From: Muscardinus avellanarius
Taxonomy: Eukaryota > Chordata > Mammalia > Rodentia > Gliridae
Direction of reading: 5' to 3'
Assembly: GCA_963383645.1 (NCBI GenBank)
Contig: OY726557.1
Coordinates: forward strand, 131,529,251 to 131,593,250
DNA: 64,000 nt
The notes beneath the pieces were generated by a model. That model saw nothing but the letters and a program-made list of their open reading frames with translations. It did no database searches and was not told the origin of the DNA. A program made the translations under genes and the position numbers. Shown one piece after another: positions 58,136 through 64,000 of this stretch. Position 1 is the stretch's first letter; every line of letters starts with the position of its first letter.

Positions 58136-61100
58136 AAATTTCTAAAAGTGCCTGGGTACTCATGACCTGTTTGTTGATAGACTGACAACTCTTTTCATTT
58201 TAATGAGTATTTCCCATTTTGTCTTATTTTCAAACATTGTTCTTTCAACATTATTCTTTATTTGTCCCTACATTTTTTAGAGTGATATGGTCACTAGCTA
58301 AGGTTCAAGATCGTCAAGGTCTCCTTAGTATTTACCTCATTTGATACTAGCATGGCTATGCGAGTAGTGGATGGACCGCTGACTACTTCTATTCATGCTC
58401 AGAAGAGCGTTTGGGACCACACCACACGGCAGCTCATGCCATTGCTCCTATACCCAAATTACTTGTCACCTACCCAAGAGCAGAGGGGGCTGCCAAGGCA
58501 AACTTTATTTAACCTCCACTCTGCGAGACAGTCTACATTCCACTCAAGCTGGGCATTCCAGTCCTGGGGGCTGCAATCCCCCAAGTCCAGGGCTCACAAA
58601 TGATTCTAAGAATAGAAAGTCTGAAAGGTAATAGCACAGCAAGAATGGCAGACATCAATGGAGATCAAGTGCAGCACAAAACTGCTCCTGCCCAAAATAG
58701 CTATCACGATTGTGTCTGTTATTATTAGGGCTACATCTCCTTTTCATAGGGCTTTTCATTCAGCGAGCCTAAGCCGCCTGATGAGAGGGATCCAGTGTAA
58801 GAATTCCTGTTCCTGTTTATAGAAGAGGGTCGCCAGAGGGAGGTGGCTGAGATGGCCTGATTAGGTTCTTTGCAGGGGATTATGTGACCCAAGGGCCCCC
58901 TTCTTCTTGAGGTATGTTTACTTATGTTCCTCTTGCTGAGGTAAATGGTATGGGTGTGTAGTAGGCTCTTATCTGAGACAGTTGAGGGAGAAGGGTTGAA
59001 TCTTGCTAACAAAATCTTCAAGGAACCTGGGGAATCACAGAACAAGGCACATTCAACTAGAATTAGTTTTAGCTCCATTTCTCATTCACATATGCACATA
59101 ATAAGCCACTCTGCCCTTATTTCTGTCCTGTGGAGCCAAGAATGCCTGTGACTCAAACTCTTCTAAGCTATCTTAGCATCCATACACTCCTCTAGACTAA
59201 GCATATTATATAACAGCTATCTGGGTATCTCAGTCATCTGGATAAGTCTTACAAGATAGGAGTTAAGAGTTTTTTGAATCAATATTAATTCATCTAATGG
59301 GAACAGAACTTCATACTGCAATAGGAAATGATGTCTGTTCTCTGTTCTCTCCCAGTGATTTGGCATTTCATGAACATATGTTGGGTGCAAAACTAAGTTT
59401 AGTATGTGATAAAATATCAATTTAAACAAATCTGTAAGACTACAATTTACCAAACTCTAAGTGGGAATGCTGGGAACAAGAATCAAAGTATAAAAACATA
59501 AATTTAAGCACCCAATGATAAGAATGAGTCAGCAAGTTAAATGAATTTTTGGGAGCTAATCAAGAGAATTGAGAGAGGGGACTGAAGCATTCAAATAAAA
59601 ATATCAAATGCCAGCGCAACTAGCCAAGCACCATAGAGTGGGTCAGTAGAAGACCCTGGAAGTCAGTCCTAGGAATATATAAAACAAGACTTGTGAAAAC
59701 GGTCAGAAATAAAGTAAATTTCTGGTCTAAAGAGGTTGAGAGGTTAGAAAGTGGCTTCTATCTATAAGGAACTGCAGACTGTTAGCTTTACCTATTTTTG
59801 TCCACATTCTACAGGCCATGCACTTGCAACACATGTAATTTAAACATTTGGTTTTTCTAGAATTCTCCCCTTGCCTAGAGTTTTCCTATTCTTCCTCTTC
59901 TGAGAAAACAAAGGCTTTCCCTCAAACAATTGGGCTCAGCTTGGTCTCTCTTCCTAGCCCTGGGGAGCCTATGTAAAAGACAAAGAGAAAACCTTCTTGC
60001 ACATAGAAATTCTGAGGGATAATATTTCATCATGAATGAGGAATCCTCCAGTCTAGAAAATAAAAATGACAAAACCCAAACTAAAAAAAAATCATCACAA
60101 CTATCCCCATCCAAAATGCTCTGCTCCTCATATAATTGCTAAAATTTGTAAGCTGTAATCCAATTTCCAAGACATGTTTTATTACTACATGCCATACCTT
60201 ATTTCAAGTTGTAAACTTCCTTGTCTGACACTAGATAGAATTAACTGCTAATAGGTTATTGATAACAATGATGAGCATAGAGATCTTTTCTCTTCTCTCC
60301 ATTCCTGTCTTCCCTTCTTATCCCATTATTCTAATATAAAGTGAAGCTCCATACACACCATCATTTCTTTACCTAATTTTATTAACTCCCTTGGTCTTGC
60401 TGAGTTTACTCAGAAGCTGAACTAAAGCAGAGAAGACAAAAAGGACGTGTAAGAATATTACAAGAGACTGATTCCTTGACCCTTTTTTGTTAGCTCTTCT
60501 TTCTATTGCACATGTCCTCTTTCTGTTCTTAATACAGTAGTGGGAAGGTTAAAATCAGATATTTGTTCCTATAGCTCTCTTAAAGGAAGGCAAAATGGAC
60601 GAATGTGATGTATCACAGGGCTTTTCCAACATTAGTTTCTGGATTCTGTTGGTATCACTTACTCTTAGGCTAACAGAAATCTAAAGTTTCAAAGTGGATA
60701 CACACATGTATGCCCCTCCCACTATTTATTATAAATTCCTTATAATAAGTCATTTGCTAAATATGAATGCTATTGTTTATGTAATACAAGATGCATGAGG
60801 TAAATATGCTAAAATAAATATGGCAGAAATAGCTTCAAATAGATTTGGTTTTGGTTTCCATCACTATTTCAGTTCTGATTTTGTATTTAGAGATCTCTCT
60901 ACTACTCTACCTTTATCCAAAAGAGAAAAAAAGAAAAGAAAGGAAAAGAAAAGTCCAATCTAGGTCTGCTCTGTCAAACCATCTCTGAACAATTTGATAC
61001 ACATGGAAGCCTTGATAGGTGCCAAAAGAGCCAACAGCATGACAAAACAACAGGCCGACACTAAGACTTTTAAAAAGAGGTCCTCTCATGCCAGGCATGG

Positions 61101-61501
61101 AAAGAGGGAGGATGTGAAGATTAAGGCTTGCCATCACACCAAGAGTGCATGTCCACTCCATCTTCAAGGGAACCTGGTCTGAAATAGCTACAGATTGAGG
61201 AATGAAGCAAGGGCTAAAAAGGAGATGGTTTAATACTAGGGCTTAAGATGGCACTTCAAGGTTAGCAGAAGGTCAGTTTCCATCAAAATAGCGGAATCAA
61301 ATCTCATGAGTAAGGAGGGAAGAGTTTAGAGACCATGTCTAATCCAGTTAGCCAAATTCCCTTCACTACTTTTCTAAGAGAGCTGCCATGGCTAAATGAG
61401 GAAGGGTCCTGACTCAGTATGGCTTAATGTGGAAGAGACAGAGAATAATGAAACTGTGAAATAGAAAATATGCCACTATTCTAACAAGAATGCCTGGTGC
61501 A

Positions 61502-61722
61502 GGCTGAGCATGGTGGTACACACCTGTAATCCCAGTACTTGGAAGGCTAAGACAGGAGGATCAAAAGTTCAAAGCCAACTTCAGGAACTTAGCAAGACTT
61601 TGAGTAACTTAGCAAGACCTTGTTTCTAAGTAAAAAATAAAATAGGGCTGAGGTGTAGCTCAGAGGTAGAATGCCTTTGGGTTCAATCCTCAGAACAAGG
61701 TGTGTGTGTGTGTGGGGGGGGT
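61502..61722 (+). mobile_element. B1-dID SINE, old
   Basis: GGCTGAGCATGGTGGTACAC start, GGCTGAGGTGTAGCTCAGAG ID half, GGTTCAATCCTCAGAAC end and a short TG run. Confidence 0.92.
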
Positions 61723-61959
61723 ATGTATGTGCAAACTCGGTACAGTGTAAATGAAAGAAAAGAACAGGTCTATTCCTCAAGGCATATTTATCCACTGGGT
61801 TCTATCTTAGAGACAGTCTAAGAGCAATTATGTTCCAATTTCATTCTAAGGTATCAAATCAGTTCAAAGAAAAAGAGAGAAAAAAGAATGATATTAAAGC
61901 TGATCTTTAATGACTCCTTCTTGTGTTTATGAATAGTTCTACTGCTCTAAATGGACTTA

Positions 61960-62205
61960 TAGTAGATTAGAAGTGTTGACTCATTTTATTACTCTAGGAG
62001 TAGTTTTTGACCTTGGCACTACTGGCTTTTTGGACTGCTGGTTCTTTGTTGTGGGGAAATATGCTATGCATTGTAAGATGTTTACCATATCCCTGCCTCT
62101 CTACCCCCAAATAGATTTAGTTGTAACAATCAAAAATTATCTCCAGAGGTTGCCATATGTTCCCTGGGAATAACATGGTTCCAGCTGAGAATCACTGCCT
62201 TGACT
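61960..62205 (+). mobile_element. hAT-like DNA transposon relic
   Basis: GAGGTTGCCATATGTTCCCT followed by CAGCTGAGAATCACTGCC resembles the right end of a common mammalian hAT MITE; the left end is less clear. Confidence 0.5.
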
Positions 62206-63355
62206 TAGGGTCTTTTATCAGGCTAATTTCAGTCATTTTAGACTTTTTGGTTATAGCTCAATATTCCTTAAATCATGGGCTGGATACCTCTAGAGGTCAT
62301 GTAATCTGTTTTGTTGCCTGTGGCAACATTTAAAGAAATCTAAATAGAATTTAGAATAGAGGATATAGAAGTACATTATATGCATCTATGTACCGGGGTA
62401 CTTTGGTTTCATATGTATGCATGTGTATATCATATCAGATATGTTTGTATACCTGTGTATGTGACTGGGCAGGCATGTGTGTTCATAATGGCTACAATGT
62501 AAATTTTATTTATTATTGTGGACTAAAGGTTTCAAAAAACTTGATAAACATTGATACAGTATAAAGGATTAGTAGTTCCAAGAGAAGGGAGAAAAACATC
62601 AAGCCACATTTTCAGTTTCTTGGAAACACTGCCTGTCCCCCTCCACCCAAATACCCTGTAAAAGGTTCACAATGGCATATACCATGAATACTGTGTTCTG
62701 TAGCCCTGAAATAGGGCATGTTATTCTCCAGTATTAGCTCAGCCACTTAGTTGCCTCAATCTATAGGGTGGGGAAAAAGCAGGTCTGGGGGTGGGGTGGT
62801 TGCGTAGATTCAGGGCATTTCCCATTAAAGAAGTTATTTTCCCAATTTCACACCTGATAAAAGTAATACTTCTCTTCCCTCTGATTCCTTTCCCAGGCCT
62901 CTGTCTTCCTGCCATGCCCCTTCTTGTATTTATAGACAGTTCCCCGTCAGCTCTCTTCTGTAGGCTTCTATGTCCAATAACTAGCCAAACTCAAGTTACT
63001 CGGCTGTGTCTGAGAAAGTTCAACATTGCTGCCCTCTGACTGTGTATTTAGGTCACCATCCTTTCCTGCTCTGTGCAGAAGAATGAGGAGGAAATGAACT
63101 CTGAGGGCAAGAAACTCCAGCCTCTTTCTCCCAGTAACTATTATGAGATCTAAAATGGCTCACGAAGTGTGCACAATTTCCTCTTTGATTTTTGCTTTCA
63201 TGTTTTAAATCATGAATCCACATCTTTGAAATATGCGCATCAATAGAAGACTTAACCCATGCCAATCACCATAGTTTAAGGATTTGACTTCCATACTTTC
63301 ATACCTAGGCAAAAACAGTTTTTGTTTTTAATTAGTAATGCCTAAGTTACAACTA
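62206..63355. other. Intronic sequence, nothing recognised
   Basis: AT-rich; short TG/ATGT-rich patch at 62380-62490. No SNX19 exon found on minus. Confidence 0.4.
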
Positions 63356-63359
63356 TGAG

Positions 63360-63780
63360 ATGAATATGCATTAGAAATTCAAGGATTCTTAATCAAGGAA
63401 GGAACTTCAAAGAATCATCTGTTGAACCTTAGAGATTATCTTTTTTAATTCCACCAATCCCACATGTGAAAAAACTGAAAACTAATAAGGAAGATTGCAT
63501 ATTAAGTGGGTTATACAAACATACAACTTGAGAACTGGAATGAAACCTAGAGATCATCTTATCTAACCTCCTCCCAAAGTAGAAATCCCCTCTGTGATAT
63601 TGAGGCACAGATAAGGGCTCTCTGGCCTGTGAATTCAGAACCTTGTCACCATTAGTAGTGTGACCTTGGGGAAGTTTAGTTCCTGAAAAGGATAATTTTA
63701 GTTCATTAAAAACGTTTCTTAAATTTTGGCAACCCAAATCATCATCCTTGTGAATTCTCATTGGTCTTAATTCTACCATG
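63360..63780. mobile_element. Old interspersed repeats
   Basis: CTTAGAGATTATCTTTTTTA / GTGAAAAAACTGAAAA and CCTAGAGATCATCTTATCTA / ATTGAGGCACAGATAAGG are two diverged versions of the mammalian repeat word TAGAGATCATCTAGTCCAAC followed by GAGGAAACTGAGGC; family not assigned. Confidence 0.5.
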
Positions 63781-63879
63781 TGGAGTTAATAGACACTCGG
63801 TCAAATCTCTCTCAAAAAACTGCACCTCCCGTTTTTAAATTCAGCCATTATTTCTCCCTTAAATCTCTTTTACAACCCA

Positions 63880-63950
63880 AACATCCTTGGTTTTGCCATC
63901 TTCTAAGTTGGGCACCCAGTGGACACTCAATAAATGTCTGAGAAATTAAC
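63880..63950 (+). mobile_element. L2 3' tail
   Basis: GGCACCCAGTGGACACTCAA and TAAATGTCTGAGAAATTAAC resemble the L2 terminal GTGCTCAATAAATGTTTG. Confidence 0.55.
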
Positions 63951-64000
63951 CACTCCTCATTCTGGGTCTATCCTCTGGGTATGTACTGCTTTGTGTTTTC

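Larger units (their letters stand above)
57083..64000 (-). other. SNX19: SNX19 intron continuing past the right edge
   Basis: Upstream of the exon at 57082 no further SNX19 exon is recognisable to the window end, so this is read as one large intron. It contains an MLT1-like LTR, L2 pieces, one B1-dID SINE at 61.5 kb, a hAT-like relic near 62.0 kb and an old repeat near 63.4-63.7 kb. The stretch 58.15-61.50 kb shows nothing I can name. Confidence 0.7.

Noticed and set aside
63429..63779. 116-codon minus-strand open frame in the SNX19 intron
   Set aside because: Lies over old interspersed repeat sequence and has no SNX19 similarity or splice boundaries.
57083..64000. Further upstream SNX19 exons
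   Set aside because: I looked for the exon expected to encode a TEQWKWLC-like segment and for PX-domain exons on minus but found none; they should lie to the right of the window.

Overview
This window is mammalian nuclear DNA, most likely from a squirrel-family rodent (Sciuridae). The main evidence is about 26 copies of a dimeric SINE: a 7SL-derived B1-like left half reading GGCGTGGTGGCGCACGCTTG, an A-rich linker, and a tRNA/ID-like right half that ends in CCCAGTACC. This is the B1-dID (MEN-like) architecture known from squirrels. Older mammalian layers are also present: MIR, L2, L1M, ERVL-MaLR LTRs and hAT-type DNA transposon fossils. No bacterial operon, phage or CRISPR structure is present.

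The only protein-coding gene I can support is the 3' end of SNX19 (sorting nexin 19) on the minus strand. It comprises three C-terminal coding exons (57082-56898, 56031-55944, 54901-54769) that join in frame with GT/AG boundaries and encode the Nexin_C tail and the stop codon. The rest of the gene (transmembrane, PXA and PX parts) should lie beyond the right edge. The interval 57.1-64.0 kb reads as one long intron holding an MLT1-type LTR, L2 pieces, one SINE and a hAT-like relic. The 3' UTR and flank run left from 54.77 kb, with a candidate poly(A) signal at 53.14 kb.

The left 52 kb is intergenic. At 1-2960 there is a striking GC-rich composite: an alternating 50-bp VNTR, three diverged ~180-bp repeats, a second GC-rich degenerate tandem block, a TATA-like box, and then a 3'-terminal module ending in CACCAATAAAAA. 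That module recurs at 40.2 kb and 43.8 kb, and the last copy is flanked by a 15-bp target-site duplication. The ensemble looks like an internally deleted L1 or an SVA/LAVA-like composite retrotransposon.

Across 3-52 kb the window is a mosaic of SINEs (several with clear target-site duplications, two nested pairs), an old antisense L1M at 14.4-17.0 kb, other L1M fragments, LTRs, microsatellites and a perfect 289-bp tandem duplication at 20.9-21.5 kb. Possible regulatory words include CTCF-like motifs (7.76 kb on plus; 36.26 and 36.32 kb on minus) and a near-ideal RFX X-box at 42.82 kb. Repeat family names come from recognising sequence, not from a database search, and most repeat boundaries are approximate.
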